From NCBI GenBank assembly GCA_012729395.1, contig JAAYDF010000041.1:1-34200 (forward strand): a stretch of DNA of 34,200 nucleotides, read 5' to 3'. Positions 18,201 to 27,331 of the stretch are shown here, in pieces. This DNA comes from Phycisphaerae bacterium (GTDB taxonomy: Bacteria; Planctomycetota; Phycisphaerae; UBA1845; PWPN01). Below the pieces are notes generated by a model. The model was given only the letters and a program-made list of their open reading frames with translations. It did not search any database and was not told where the DNA came from. Position numbers and translations under genes: made by a program. The first letter of the stretch is position 1. Every line of letters starts with the position of its first letter.

Positions 18201-19292
18201 TCACTCTTGCGGGCCGGCGTTTCGTGACGGCCGCCATCGCCGGAGCTGCTCGCCGTATTGCGGCAATGGCGGTTCCCCGTGTTTCGACACGTAATCGGCG
18301 TCGATGTATACCGCGAAGGTTGTCACGTGCCGAATGCCCCGCCGGCCGTACATATCCAAATCAGCGGCCAGGACTCGCGGATCAAAGGGAACCTTCACGG
18401 CTGGTTTCTTCCATTTGGAGAATAGCGATACGTCGAGCCAGTATTCCAGCACCTGGGCATCACCACGGCCAAAGACCTCGAGGTTCGCGTCCAGCATTTC
18501 AAACTCCTGCCGGCTCTTCGCGTCGTTGGCCTGCTCAAACGGCACATCGTAGCGACGGTGAATGGGGGCGTATTCGAGGAAAACGCCGGGCTTCCGCTTG
18601 ATCTGCCTGGGCGGCGGGAGCGTGTTGTGGTATGCCAGGTAGGCCACCTGAGCGGCGGAGTGCGTCTCTCGAATGGCGTCGAGGATACGCGTCGCGACGA
18701 GCAGAGCCTGATCGCTGTCGCTCAACTCCGCACACCGAGGGCAGCGGCACCAAGGACAGCCGTCGTCGCCCCAGTAGAAATATCGCCCGGTGGTGGGATG
18801 TAGGGTCTTCGCCAGATCCACAGCGTTCTGGGCCACCGTCTGCATGGCCAGTTCCGAATGGACGCACAGGTTCCATTCGCGAACCCGTGCCCCCTTGTCG
18901 TCCATGCGAAAGAGTTCCGGCGCCTTATCGAACAGCTCCCGCGGCAACAGATCCTGCATGGCGTGCAGTTCATACTCGACGTTCAGACCAAGCCGTCGGC
19001 AGGTGCGGAGGAACTGCTGTCCAGCCTCGGATTCGACGTAGTTGGCCAGTGCTCGAGGCGACCTGGTTGCGTGGAGCGCGATGGTGGTCAGCCCTGCCGC
19101 CGCGGCGCGTTCAGGCCAGTCGGTGAGCGTCAGGTCTTCGGGCGTCACCACGACGCCGCGCGTGTGGAAGAAGGGCTGGTCCTCACTGGGCCGGCTTGTC
19201 GAGGCGAGTGCCGTCCGGCCGACCGCCAGGCCGCAGGCCAGGGATTCGAGGAACCTTCGCCGGGTGATGTGTCTTGCCTTGTGTGTGTGCAT
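18201..19292 (-). CDS. Tat-exported DUF4838-like protein
   Basis: 363 residues. The start at 19292 gives a twin-arginine signal (TRRRFLESLACGLAVG, about 10-25). The middle contains GDDGCPWCRCPRCAEL (about 174-189), a Cys-rich motif resembling the C-x-x-C of DUF4838 proteins, and then LEYAPIHRRY near 240. DUF4838 is found with glycoside hydrolases, often beside alpha-glucuronidase-like domains, but has no established reaction. Four cysteines in 11 residues suggest metal or disulfide binding. A secreted sugar-related enzyme is inferred from the GH172 gene 126 bp downstream on the same strand. The start has only a poor ribosome binding site. Confidence 0.72.
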   Translation of the reverse strand: MHTHKARHITRRRFLESLACGLAVGRTALASTSRPSEDQPFFHTRGVVVTPEDLTLTDWPERAAAAGLTTIALHATRSPRALANYVESEAGQQFLRTCRRLGLNVEYELHAMQDLLPRELFDKAPELFRMDDKGARVREWNLCVHSELAMQTVAQNAVDLAKTLHPTTGRYFYWGDDGCPWCRCPRCAELSDSDQALLVATRILDAIRETHSAAQVAYLAYHNTLPPPRQIKRKPGVFLEYAPIHRRYDVPFEQANDAKSRQEFEMLDANLEVFGRGDAQVLEYWLDVSLFSKWKKPAVKVPFDPRVLAADLDMYGRRGIRHVTTFAVYIDADYVSKHGEPPLPQYGEQLRRWRPSRNAGPQE

Positions 19293-19457
19293 ACCATTAG
19301 CCTATCAACTTGCCGTCCGGAGAGCCATGTTCTCGCCCTGGCTGGGTGCCTTCCATGCCGCTGGCGGAACCATGTTCGCCAGGATACAGTATCGCCGGCG
19401 TCCTTGGCTACCCGCTTCGACGGTGTGCCAGGAAGGCCGGCTATAGGAGAAGGGCTC

Positions 19458-19721
19458 ATGCACGACAGGCATATGGTCTTTGGCATTCACATCACCGAAC
19501 GCATCCGCAACGCGGGGGAGATTCAGAAAGTTCTCACCCAGTACGGCTGCAATATCAAGACTCGGATCGGGTTGCACCACGTTGACGAGAAGGTCTGTTC
19601 GCCCGACGGGCTTATCCTCCTGGAAATGTGGGGGGACGAAGGAACCTGCCACGAGATGGCTGCTAAACTGGAGCAGCTCACCGGCGTGGAGGTCCAGAAG
19701 ATGATCTTCGACCATCCGTGA
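19458..19721 (+). CDS. Small ACT-type protein, TM1266 (iron-only hydrogenase system regulator)-like
   Basis: 87 residues; the ATG at 19458 has AGGAGAAGG immediately upstream. The single small domain shows an ACT-like pattern: FGIHITERIRNAGEIQKVL (8-26), YGCNIKTRIGLHHVDE (28-43), CSPDGLILLEMWGD (46-59) and a C-terminal LEQLTGVEVQKMIFDHP. This matches the family named for Thermotoga TM1266, often near [FeFe]-hydrogenase maturation genes and annotated as a putative regulator. No hydrogenase gene is present here. The ligand is unknown. It lies alone on the plus strand between minus-strand genes and is short but strongly supported by its ribosome binding site. Confidence 0.82.
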   Translation: MHDRHMVFGIHITERIRNAGEIQKVLTQYGCNIKTRIGLHHVDEKVCSPDGLILLEMWGDEGTCHEMAAKLEQLTGVEVQKMIFDHP

Positions 19722-19746
19722 CACGGCCTGCCAGGGAGAGCGATAC

Positions 19747-21495
19747 TCACTCGCTCTGTTGCGCCTCGGCCGGGCGGCCCAGAAGGTAGCCGAACACGAT
19801 CGTGATACCGACGCCCATGGGGAGATACCACGGCCAAGCCAGGTTGAATTGGCCTCCCAGGGGCTCATCCCCGATCAACGCCGACCAATGCGTGGACAGG
19901 GCGATCGCCGACGCCGCCAGCAGCCAGATCACCCGCGGAAACTCCCCAACCAACAGGTACCAGGCGTGCCGTACGTAAGTCTCCTGGTTCTTGATGCGCG
20001 GCAGCATCTCAATCTCATGAAACAAGGCGTAGAACCACAGAACGACCAGGGCTCCCACTCCTCCGATGAGCAGGTAATGAGCCCAAGCCTCGTGCCAGAT
20101 CATGCCGAACGCCGTCAGCACGGCAAAAGACGCACCGAACGCAATCCCGCGAGATGTCCGACGACTGGAAGAGAACGCCAACAGCAGTGAACCGATGAGC
20201 GCCCCGTAGGTGAAGCTCGTCAGTCTCAAGGCCAGGGCGACCACGTCTGAGTAAGCGTCCATGCTCTGGAATCCGAAAGCCGCCACGACCAAGGCCAGAC
20301 CCCACAGGAGAATGAACAGCCGGGCGTATTGTACCTGCGCTGGCTCGTCCGTCGGCATGTCTGCACGAGCACTCATGTTCAGCCAACGCAGCGTCGTCTG
20401 TGAGAGAGCCGCCACTGCCGCGTTGACGCTTGAAATGCCCGCGGCCAGAAGACCGGCGACCAGCAGTCCTTTCAGACCGGCCGGAAGGATCGCCGCTACG
20501 AACAGGGGGAAGATGTTGTCCGCGTTGACCGAGCCCGAGTGATCAGTGAACTGATCCGGATAGTCAAGGCAGTAGACGAACATCCCGATGCCGACGAACA
20601 GCAGCACAAGCACGAACACTTGGTTCAGACTGCTGGCGATGATTGCCTTGCGGGCTTCCCCTGGTGAGCGGCAGCAGAACAGGTACTGGGCGTTCATCTG
20701 ATCCGCGCCGTTGGATGCCAGCGTGTTGAACGTACTACCGAAGAGGCCTGTCCAAATGGTTAGCTCCAGTGCGTAGTCGAAGTTGAAGTCCAGCAATCGC
20801 AGCTTGCCCATCTGTGAGGCCTCAGCGAGCATGTGGCTGAACCCGCCTTCGGACTGCGTGATCAGAAACAGGGCGGTGGCCAGTGCGCCCGCCACGAGCA
20901 CGCCGAACTGCACCACGTTCGTCCATACCACTGTGCGCAAACCGCCGATCGCCGCCCATAGTACCGCGAGAGCGGCTACAACAAGGATGGTGGTCGGCAT
21001 GGACACACCCGTGATCAGCTGCATGACCTTGGCCAGAATGAAGACGCGGGCTGACTGGCCCACAATCGCGCTCAGCATGAACAACGCGCTGGTTACCCGC
21101 TCGGCCCCGAGCCCGAACCTCCGACCTACGTATTGGTAGGGGCTGTATAACTCGTCCTCGTAAAAGGCCGGAACGAAGTAGTACCCGATGATGAATCTCG
21201 CCAGGATGGCCCCGATCGCCAGTTGCAGATAGACAAGAGATCCGGAATATCCCAGTGAAGGAACACCGGTGTAGCTTGCGGCGCTGACTTCCGTTGCCAT
21301 CAGGGCGAAGCAGATCGCCACCCAAGGCAGATTGCGGTCCGCGAGGAAGAAGTCGCGAATTGTCTTCGAATCACCCTTCATCTTGAGGGCGAAGATGGTG
21401 GTGCCCACCAAGGAAAGCACAATGATGAACCAGTCAAACCCGTGGAGGGGAGAACCTAAACAAGCCTGGGACAGAAGGAGATAGGAACTGCACAT
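19747..21495 (-). CDS. Sodium:solute symporter (SSS family)
   Basis: 582 residues from the ATG at 21495, with GGAGGAG 8 bases upstream. About 13-14 hydrophobic segments are visible along the whole length. SSS landmarks are the opening helix DWFIIVLSLVGTTIFALKMK, the FFLADRNLPWVAICFALMATEVSAASYTG region (about 54-80, the usual sodium-site area), Y.YVGRRFG (about 122) and SNGADQMNAQYLFCCRS (about 258-274), typical of sugar-type members. It probably imports a sugar or uronate with sodium across the inner membrane; the substrate is inferred from the neighbouring GH172, DUF4838 and esterase-like genes. It ends 25 bp from the opposed ACT-protein gene. Confidence 0.92.
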   Translation of the reverse strand: MCSSYLLLSQACLGSPLHGFDWFIIVLSLVGTTIFALKMKGDSKTIRDFFLADRNLPWVAICFALMATEVSAASYTGVPSLGYSGSLVYLQLAIGAILARFIIGYYFVPAFYEDELYSPYQYVGRRFGLGAERVTSALFMLSAIVGQSARVFILAKVMQLITGVSMPTTILVVAALAVLWAAIGGLRTVVWTNVVQFGVLVAGALATALFLITQSEGGFSHMLAEASQMGKLRLLDFNFDYALELTIWTGLFGSTFNTLASNGADQMNAQYLFCCRSPGEARKAIIASSLNQVFVLVLLFVGIGMFVYCLDYPDQFTDHSGSVNADNIFPLFVAAILPAGLKGLLVAGLLAAGISSVNAAVAALSQTTLRWLNMSARADMPTDEPAQVQYARLFILLWGLALVVAAFGFQSMDAYSDVVALALRLTSFTYGALIGSLLLAFSSSRRTSRGIAFGASFAVLTAFGMIWHEAWAHYLLIGGVGALVVLWFYALFHEIEMLPRIKNQETYVRHAWYLLVGEFPRVIWLLAASAIALSTHWSALIGDEPLGGQFNLAWPWYLPMGVGITIVFGYLLGRPAEAQQSE

Positions 21496-21781
21496 GATTC
21501 GAACTCCTCCCCGATGACGGGGGCTCGGGTTTTCTCGCACCGCGGAAATGAAGCGGCTGCCGTCGAGCCGTCACCGGCTCGTTGCCGCTCGGTCATGCTA
21601 ATCCCTACCCGCGGCCGGAAAGCTTGTCAAGCGCCACGGAACGCCTGTCGTTTCCCAGATCGCACATGGCGAGGACCGCCGAGGCGGGGTGCGCCCCCGC
21701 GTTTCCGGGCGTCTGGCTGGGACTTGGCACCGGACAGGACCGAGCAATGACGGTGGAGCAGTCAGCCGAAGAAGGAATCGC

Positions 21782-23986
21782 TTATCTCCGTGGCGTCCAC
21801 TTCTGTGCGGCTATCCAATGAACCGCGTTCTCGATGTCGGCAGGCTGTTCGGTGATGCGCACGCGGGCACCATGGGTTTGGGCGGCGGACTGGACCCACT
21901 GAGAGGGAAACGCGGGACCGACGTTGTGGAACCATGCCGGGCCTGCAGTGGCGACGCCCGCGGCACACTGGAGGCCCCCGAGGCGGCGAATGCCGGGCAG
22001 ATTCACGGAGCCCAGATAGACTTCGTCGCTTGCGACGTCGAGCCGCTGGAGGTCGACGACGGTGACTACGGGTACTGTCTCAGTGATCCAATCGGGAATC
22101 ACAGCGCGGGCCATGAGCATGGCCGGGCCCAGAACACCGAAGCCCACGAGGTTGACACGTTCCAGCTTCTCGTAGTCCGCCAGCAGGACGCCGAGGATGG
22201 TGGCAAGGTCGTAGGTCGCCTCGGCCAGGTCGGTTCGATTGAAGGTGGTGAAATAGGCCGTCGTGCCGCGGGCTTTGCCGACAAACGCTGTGGCTTGTTC
22301 AAAGGCTTGGGCGATCGTGGGGGAATCGGTGGAATCGATGGGTCTGGTGGGCTGGCCGGGAAGTCGGAGCTCGCCAACGCCGAAGGGCTCGACGAAGACT
22401 ACGGTATCAGGTTTCTGCTTGCTCATGGCGGCCAAAACGAAGGCCTCCATCTGTTCGGCGATCGCGACACCTTCTGGATGAGCAAAGATCGTGATGCCAC
22501 CGCGCGGCCGGGGACACAAACGGGTGTCAAGCTGGAATGTGCGGACGACCCGCTGATTGCGGACGTAGTAACGCTCGACCGGGTAGGGGGGGAAGCCTGC
22601 CTTCTCGACGAACTCCTGATTGGCCCGCAGGGCCTGTTCACTCAACCAGCCGTTCATGAAAAACGGCTTGTCGGTCTTGGGAATGACCTGGACCTGCTCA
22701 CACCGAGGCAACTCGCTGCTGATGGCGTGCATGAGCCCGGCCTGGAAGTGCCAGCTAAGCAGACCCAGATCACGCGGGTTCGTGGGGGACATGGAGTCGA
22801 GCTTGGCCTGGGCGGCGGTAATCATCTCGTTCAGCAGTTGGGCGGCGGAGTGGGCCCGAGCGGGGAGGTTATCACCCTCGCGGAAACAAAGAAGGTCCTC
22901 GTCGGCTTCCACGGTGAAGGGTGACTCTGTGACCACTGGTCCGCCGGGCTTGCCGAACAGATGCTGGGCGAGAAACTGATACACCGCGGCCCGGCTGGCT
23001 TGGTTGAAGTTCGTGGGGCCCTCGATGTGGACGTTTCGGACATCCTTGGCTTGCCCGTAAAGCTCGTAGATCGAGTGGATCATAGGGAACTCAACGGTAG
23101 GCGTATTGCGGGTGTGATCCTCGCTGGCGCTGACAAAGAGGGCGGGGCGGGGCGCCACGCACGCGGCCAGCTCCATGTTGTTCGTGTCGATCCGCAAGCC
23201 GGGAGCGTTTTCGCAGGGGCAGCCACCCTGCATGTTCGCGGAGACCGCGCAGACGGCGGCGACGGCCTTGACGCGGTCGTCGAGCGCGGTCAAGAGCAGA
23301 CCGTGCATACCTCCCGCTTCTATGCCTACAATGCCGAGACGCTGGCGGTCCACCTCAGGGAGCGATTGGAGGAGATCAAGCCCTCTAATACCGTTCCAGA
23401 TCTCAAGCCCCATCGACGAGATGCCCCAGAGAGCAAGCTGTGGCGTGTCAATCACATGCTCGATCTGCTGACGACTATCGCCGAAACCAACCATATCGCA
23501 TACCAAGACAACCGTCCCAAGCCGGGCGAGGGTCACGCAGGCAGCCGCAATGGAGCAGGTGTCATCGTGCTGCAGACGCCCACGGGGCCAATGCCCGTGT
23601 AGCATGAGCACGGCGGGAGTCTTGCCGGGCACTTTCTTAGGGCGGTAGAGATTCCCCGTGACCAGAAGGCCGGGCACGCTTTCGAAGCAGACCTTGCTGA
23701 TCGTGTACGTGCCCCGGTCGAGCAGGTCCGATTCCTCGGGACGCAGTGGTGTTCGCACGGGTTCAGGCCAGAGCCCTGCGGCGAACTGGATCTGGCCCTT
23801 GAGCCAGGCCCGGCGGGTCTCCCAGTCAGTCAGCGTCGCAAAACTCGCCGGTTGGAATGGGGTGGTCGTCTCGGGGAGGTCCTGCCAGCGTAGCTTGGCG
23901 GGGGGCAACTCAGGGTGATCGGTCGCCCCGGCCGGGATCGCACCGGCCAGCAGCAACAGGCAGATAGCCAAACTGCTTCGCTGCAT
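21782..23986 (-). CDS. Secreted acetyl-xylan-esterase-like two-domain alpha/beta-hydrolase lacking the catalytic Ser and His
   Basis: 734 residues from the ATG at 23986, with an ideal AAGGAG 8 bases upstream and a signal peptide (LAICLLLLAGAIPAGATD). The long frame upstream to 24304 is rejected. Domain 1 (about 40-345) is an alpha/beta-hydrolase: LMLHGHWPRG (127-136), CDMVGFGDS (163-171), CENAPGLRIDTNN (258-270) and the ASED segment with Asp290. The nucleophile elbow, expected G-x-S-x-G, reads G-I-E-A-G with Glu223. The usual catalytic His in the HNYN-type motif is Thr325 (PTNFNQASR). Domain 2 (about 480-734) looks like a second, weaker alpha/beta-hydrolase fold with GFGVLGP. As written, domain 1 should not work as a serine esterase. 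Binding, a different chemistry or decay are possible. Confidence 0.85.
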   Translation of the reverse strand: MQRSSLAICLLLLAGAIPAGATDHPELPPAKLRWQDLPETTTPFQPASFATLTDWETRRAWLKGQIQFAAGLWPEPVRTPLRPEESDLLDRGTYTISKVCFESVPGLLVTGNLYRPKKVPGKTPAVLMLHGHWPRGRLQHDDTCSIAAACVTLARLGTVVLVCDMVGFGDSRQQIEHVIDTPQLALWGISSMGLEIWNGIRGLDLLQSLPEVDRQRLGIVGIEAGGMHGLLLTALDDRVKAVAAVCAVSANMQGGCPCENAPGLRIDTNNMELAACVAPRPALFVSASEDHTRNTPTVEFPMIHSIYELYGQAKDVRNVHIEGPTNFNQASRAAVYQFLAQHLFGKPGGPVVTESPFTVEADEDLLCFREGDNLPARAHSAAQLLNEMITAAQAKLDSMSPTNPRDLGLLSWHFQAGLMHAISSELPRCEQVQVIPKTDKPFFMNGWLSEQALRANQEFVEKAGFPPYPVERYYVRNQRVVRTFQLDTRLCPRPRGGITIFAHPEGVAIAEQMEAFVLAAMSKQKPDTVVFVEPFGVGELRLPGQPTRPIDSTDSPTIAQAFEQATAFVGKARGTTAYFTTFNRTDLAEATYDLATILGVLLADYEKLERVNLVGFGVLGPAMLMARAVIPDWITETVPVVTVVDLQRLDVASDEVYLGSVNLPGIRRLGGLQCAAGVATAGPAWFHNVGPAFPSQWVQSAAQTHGARVRITEQPADIENAVHWIAAQKWTPRR

Positions 23987-24173
23987 GGTGAAGTCTCCTT
24001 GCCGATAACCACAAGGACCGGCCGCTCTCCTTCGTGCCGCCGTGGCGGTCGTCTCTTCTGGATGAACTGGCTCGCTCCAATGTCTCCGCTTCGATACCCT
24101 ATTGTCCCGTCGGCCCGCGAGCTTGTCCATAGATGACGTATCAGCGGGCCGGCTTTTCGGGTAGGGTGGCGAC

Positions 24174-25241
24174 ATGGCAATGCCAGCATCCAACTCACGA
24201 TCCGTTGCTGACACCGCCTCTGCTGGCCCTGAGTCGGGCCCGAAGCTGCAATCGGTCGCTTCGCTGCTTGGCCAAGTGATCGAAGGCGATAACCTCGTTC
24301 TCATGCGCAGCTTGGCGGAGGAGCAGGCGGATCTGATCTATGCCGACCCGCCGTTCTTCACCGGGAAGATCTTCAGCGTGTCCCCAGGCAGGACGAGAGG
24401 ACGCAAGAGGGCCAAGGCGACCCCTGCTGCACAAGGGCTGTTGCCGGGACTGCTCGCGAGTCCGGAAAGTGCAGACGAGGATCAGAGTTCTCGGCCCGAC
24501 GGTGACGCAACCCGCGGAGTCTCGATACCCGTCCCACGCACTCCCCGCACGTCACAGGCTGTCGAGGCGCAGGGCTTCGTAGATTCCTGGCGGGGGGGGA
24601 TGGAGAGCTACCTGACTTTTCTGCGGCCAAGGGTCGAGGAGATGCGCCGGTTGCTCAAGCCCACGGGTACGCTTTATCTGCACCTCGATTGGCATGCGGT
24701 GCACTACGCCAAGGTGATGTTGGACGAGGTCTTCGGATACGACAACTTCTTGAATGAGATCATCTGGTCTTATCGCACGGGGGGCTTGAGCCGGCAATGG
24801 TTCGCCCGCAAGCACGACACGATTCTTGTCTATGCCCGTCGGCTTGGTCAGCACAAGTTTCACGTGCAACGCGGGGGATCTTTCCGAACGGACGGACTGC
24901 TCCGCGACGAAGCCGGCCGACCTTACAAGAATACTCGGTCCGGCCGTCTCTACTTTCATCCCGACGGGCCGACGATGACTGACGTCTGGGAAATGCCTTT
25001 CTTGTCGACCGTCTCACGCGAGCGAACGGGCTACCCCTCTCAGAAGCCGGAAGCCTTGCTCGAACGTATTCTGCAAACCGGCACGGATCCAGGCGACGTG
25101 GTCGCGGACTTCTTCTGCGGAAGCGGAACCACCTTAGCGGTCGCCGCGCGCCTCGGTCGCCTGTGGTTGGGTTGCGATTGCTCCCGCGACGCCGTCCGCA
25201 TCACCCGCCAACGGCTCCCCCAAAAAATAGTGTCAGGATGA
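24174..25241 (+). CDS. Site-specific DNA methyltransferase, adenine/N4-type, orphan
   Basis: 355 residues; the ATG at 24174 has GGTAGGGTGG a few bases upstream, and a second ATG two codons later is possible. The catalytic motif DPPF is at 58-61 (LIYADPPFF) and the AdoMet-binding motif FCGSGTT is near 312-318, so catalytic precedes binding motif, as in beta-class enzymes. YPSQKPEALLERIL precedes motif I, as in Mod/N6-adenine methyltransferases. Between them EIIWSYRTGG and a presumptive target-recognition region are seen. An insertion-like, low-complexity stretch occupies about 67-125. No restriction endonuclease gene is adjacent, so an epigenetic or orphan role is inferred. The target base and sequence cannot be read. 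The stop codon lies in the terminator stem that follows. Confidence 0.88.
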   Translation: MAMPASNSRSVADTASAGPESGPKLQSVASLLGQVIEGDNLVLMRSLAEEQADLIYADPPFFTGKIFSVSPGRTRGRKRAKATPAAQGLLPGLLASPESADEDQSSRPDGDATRGVSIPVPRTPRTSQAVEAQGFVDSWRGGMESYLTFLRPRVEEMRRLLKPTGTLYLHLDWHAVHYAKVMLDEVFGYDNFLNEIIWSYRTGGLSRQWFARKHDTILVYARRLGQHKFHVQRGGSFRTDGLLRDEAGRPYKNTRSGRLYFHPDGPTMTDVWEMPFLSTVSRERTGYPSQKPEALLERILQTGTDPGDVVADFFCGSGTTLAVAARLGRLWLGCDCSRDAVRITRQRLPQKIVSG

Positions 25242-25273
25242 TTTTCTCGGCCCCGCAAAAATCATCCTGACAC
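25230..25273. terminator. Bidirectional intrinsic terminator
   Basis: A perfect 16-bp stem, GTGTCAGGATGATTTT (25230-25245) with its complement at 25258-25273, has a 12-base loop. Read on the minus strand it is followed by TATTTTTTGG, a good T-tract ending the MinD/NifX operon. Read on the plus strand it is followed by CCTTTTC and ends the methyltransferase gene, whose TGA (25239-25241) lies within the stem. Confidence 0.88.
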
Positions 25274-25335
25274 CCTTTTCAGCCCAATTGCGTCACGTCG
25301 GCGGGTACCCATGGGGCTGTAGACCATCGCGGCGG

Positions 25336-26367
25336 CTACGCTCGAACCTCCGCTCGGCCACACTCGAGTTGCGCCACGACCGCTGCCCAGACCGCGCGGA
25401 TGTCGGCCGCGACACCATCCTCGCTCATCTCAACTACGGTTTGCCGTTGAATTTGGGCATGCGTAAACGCTCGGTCGTAACGAATCCTACCCGCCAGCGG
25501 AACGGACTGCTCGCGGCAGTAGGCTTCGATACGTGCCGCAATGTCCGGGTTAAGATCCCATTTGTTAATGCACAGAGCCGACGGAATACCGAAATGGCGG
25601 GCCAGTTGCAGAACACGTTTGAGATCGTGCTCTCCGCTCAACGTCGGCTCGGCAACCGCCAGCATCATGCTGGCGCCGGTGACTGATGCAATCACCGGAC
25701 AACCGATGCCCGGAGGCCCATCCACGATAATCATCGGTACATCCTGCTTCTCGGCCGCACGGCGGGCTTCCTGCCGCACGGTAGAGACCAGCTTGCCCGA
25801 GTTGCTTTGGGCGATCCCCAACTTCGCGTGAACCATCGTCCCACAACGAGTCTGCGACACGAACCATTCGCCGCACAGCCTTGGACGAAAGTCAATCGCC
25901 TTCTCCGGACAGAGGTTGACGCATACCCCGCAACCTTCACAGGCCACGGGATCGACTGAAAAACCGCCCCCGCCCGCCACTCCCATGGCCACACTCATGG
26001 CGTGAATCATGTCGTTCGCCCTCGCGGGGCACGACCGCCTGCAAACGATACAGTTCTCGCAGTCGTAACGGGCAGCGCGAAGACCTCCATCGAGTTCCTC
26101 CGCCGGCGCTCGCGACGAAATGGCCCCGAATCGACAATGCGCCAGGCACGCACCGCATCCGGAACAATCCTCCTCGCGAATCACCGCCTGGTGCCCACTG
26201 TAGAAGTCGTGGCGATCCAGCACTTTCGGCGAAAGCACCAAGTGCAAATCCGCGGCGTCCACATCACAATCGGCAACAACGCACCGCCCCGCCAACACCG
26301 CAAGCGACGCGGTAGTCGACGTCTTGCCCGTCCCGCCCTTGCCGCTGATGACAACCAGTTCCTTCAT
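25336..26367 (-). CDS. MinD-type P-loop ATPase with three inserted [4Fe-4S] ferredoxin motifs
   Basis: 343 residues. The deviant Walker A motif GKGGTGKTS is at 9-17, with signature Lys10, and DGPPGIGCP (near 217-225) gives the MinD/Mrp switch region. Between them sit three C-x2-C-x2-C-x3-C motifs: Cys68-78, Cys103-113 and Cys143-153. The operon partner has two, so this copy carries an extra one. Such ATPases belong to the SIMIBI group and are thought to load or carry Fe-S or metal clusters in an ATP-dependent way. In Desulfovibrio a pair of them works with the NifX-like orange protein. The start ATG overlaps the partner's stop (ATGA), so the two are translationally coupled. It is the last gene before the terminator. 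The exact client is unknown. Confidence 0.92.
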   Translation of the reverse strand: MKELVVISGKGGTGKTSTTASLAVLAGRCVVADCDVDAADLHLVLSPKVLDRHDFYSGHQAVIREEDCSGCGACLAHCRFGAISSRAPAEELDGGLRAARYDCENCIVCRRSCPARANDMIHAMSVAMGVAGGGGFSVDPVACEGCGVCVNLCPEKAIDFRPRLCGEWFVSQTRCGTMVHAKLGIAQSNSGKLVSTVRQEARRAAEKQDVPMIIVDGPPGIGCPVIASVTGASMMLAVAEPTLSGEHDLKRVLQLARHFGIPSALCINKWDLNPDIAARIEAYCREQSVPLAGRIRYDRAFTHAQIQRQTVVEMSEDGVAADIRAVWAAVVAQLECGRAEVRA

Positions 26368-27251
26368 GAGGCTTGACTCTCACAGGCCAACGGCGACGAT
26401 GGCGAGACGGCCGCGATCTTACTCAGTTCCGCCAGCAGCTTGCTGAAAAGGTCGCGGTACTCCGGCGAAATCATGGCGGCGAGTTCACCCCGCGAGTAGG
26501 CCTCGGCGATTCGCCGATCATCGGGGATCTCCGCAAGAATGCGGATCTGCTGATCGCCGCAATACGTCCAGGTGTGGCGATTACCCGTGTCCGCCCGGTT
26601 GATGACCACACCAAGCGGCAACCCGAGACACCGAACCATCTCAACCGCCAGCCGCAGGTCATTTAATCCGAACGGCGTCGCCTCCGTGACCATCAACACG
26701 AAGTCCGATCCTCGTACCGTCTCGATTGCGGGGCACGACGTACCCGGCGGAGCATCAATCACCGTCACCTCGGTCCGTGGCGGCGCATCCTTCACTTGCC
26801 GAATCAACGGCGTACACATCGCCTCGCCTACATTCAGCACACCGTGGGTGAACTGTACGCCTTGGGCCCAGCCCATTTCCAGCATGCCCAGTTCGCGGGG
26901 CTCTTCCCGAATAGCGCCCGTCGGACAGACAAGCGTGCAACCTCCGCAGCCATGGCACAGCTCGGCATAAACCAGTACCTTTCCGCCAAGGGGTACGATC
27001 GCGCTGAACTGGCATACCTCGCCACAACGCCCACATTGCGTGCACTTGCTTTCATCGACACACGGCACGAGGCGCGTGGCCGGCCGGCGAGTCAACCAGT
27101 TCGGCTTGAGAAACAGATGCCCGTTGGGCTCCTCGACATCACAGTCCACATAAGCGACGGTACGGCCCGCCAAAGACGCGACGTAGGCCAAGTTCGTCGC
27201 GACGGTGGTCTTGCCCGTTCCCCCCTTCCCGCTGGCTACCGAAACTCTCAT
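26364..27251 (-). CDS. MinD-type P-loop ATPase with two inserted [4Fe-4S] ferredoxin motifs
   Basis: 295 residues from the ATG at 27251; upstream sequence AAGGTTG is just before it and the earlier in-frame start is unsupported. Walker A is GKGGTGKTT (8-16), with signature Lys9. Two ferredoxin motifs follow, Cys70-Cys80 and Cys99-Cys109 (C-x2-C-x2-C-x3-C). The switch motif is IDAPPGTSCPAIE (near 167-179). It is paralogous to the downstream 343-residue ATPase and the pair probably forms a heterodimer, as proposed for the ORP ATPases of Desulfovibrio. Cytosolic. The gene is 80 bp below the DUF89 gene on the same strand. Confidence 0.92.
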   Translation of the reverse strand: MRVSVASGKGGTGKTTVATNLAYVASLAGRTVAYVDCDVEEPNGHLFLKPNWLTRRPATRLVPCVDESKCTQCGRCGEVCQFSAIVPLGGKVLVYAELCHGCGGCTLVCPTGAIREEPRELGMLEMGWAQGVQFTHGVLNVGEAMCTPLIRQVKDAPPRTEVTVIDAPPGTSCPAIETVRGSDFVLMVTEATPFGLNDLRLAVEMVRCLGLPLGVVINRADTGNRHTWTYCGDQQIRILAEIPDDRRIAEAYSRGELAAMISPEYRDLFSKLLAELSKIAAVSPSSPLACESQAS

Positions 27252-27331
27252 CAACCTTAACCTCGCAGGGCCGCAACAAAGCCCCTGTTCATTCACACGA
27301 ACGTATCAAAAGTCCCTCTCGGCCCCACTCG

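Noticed and set aside
21500-21515. tRNA-like GTTCGAA segment
   Set aside because: No cloverleaf could be folded around it, and it overlaps the symporter ribosome binding site region.
21689-22924. 411-codon plus-strand open frame
   Set aside because: It overlaps the esterase-like gene antisense and has no domain or start signal.
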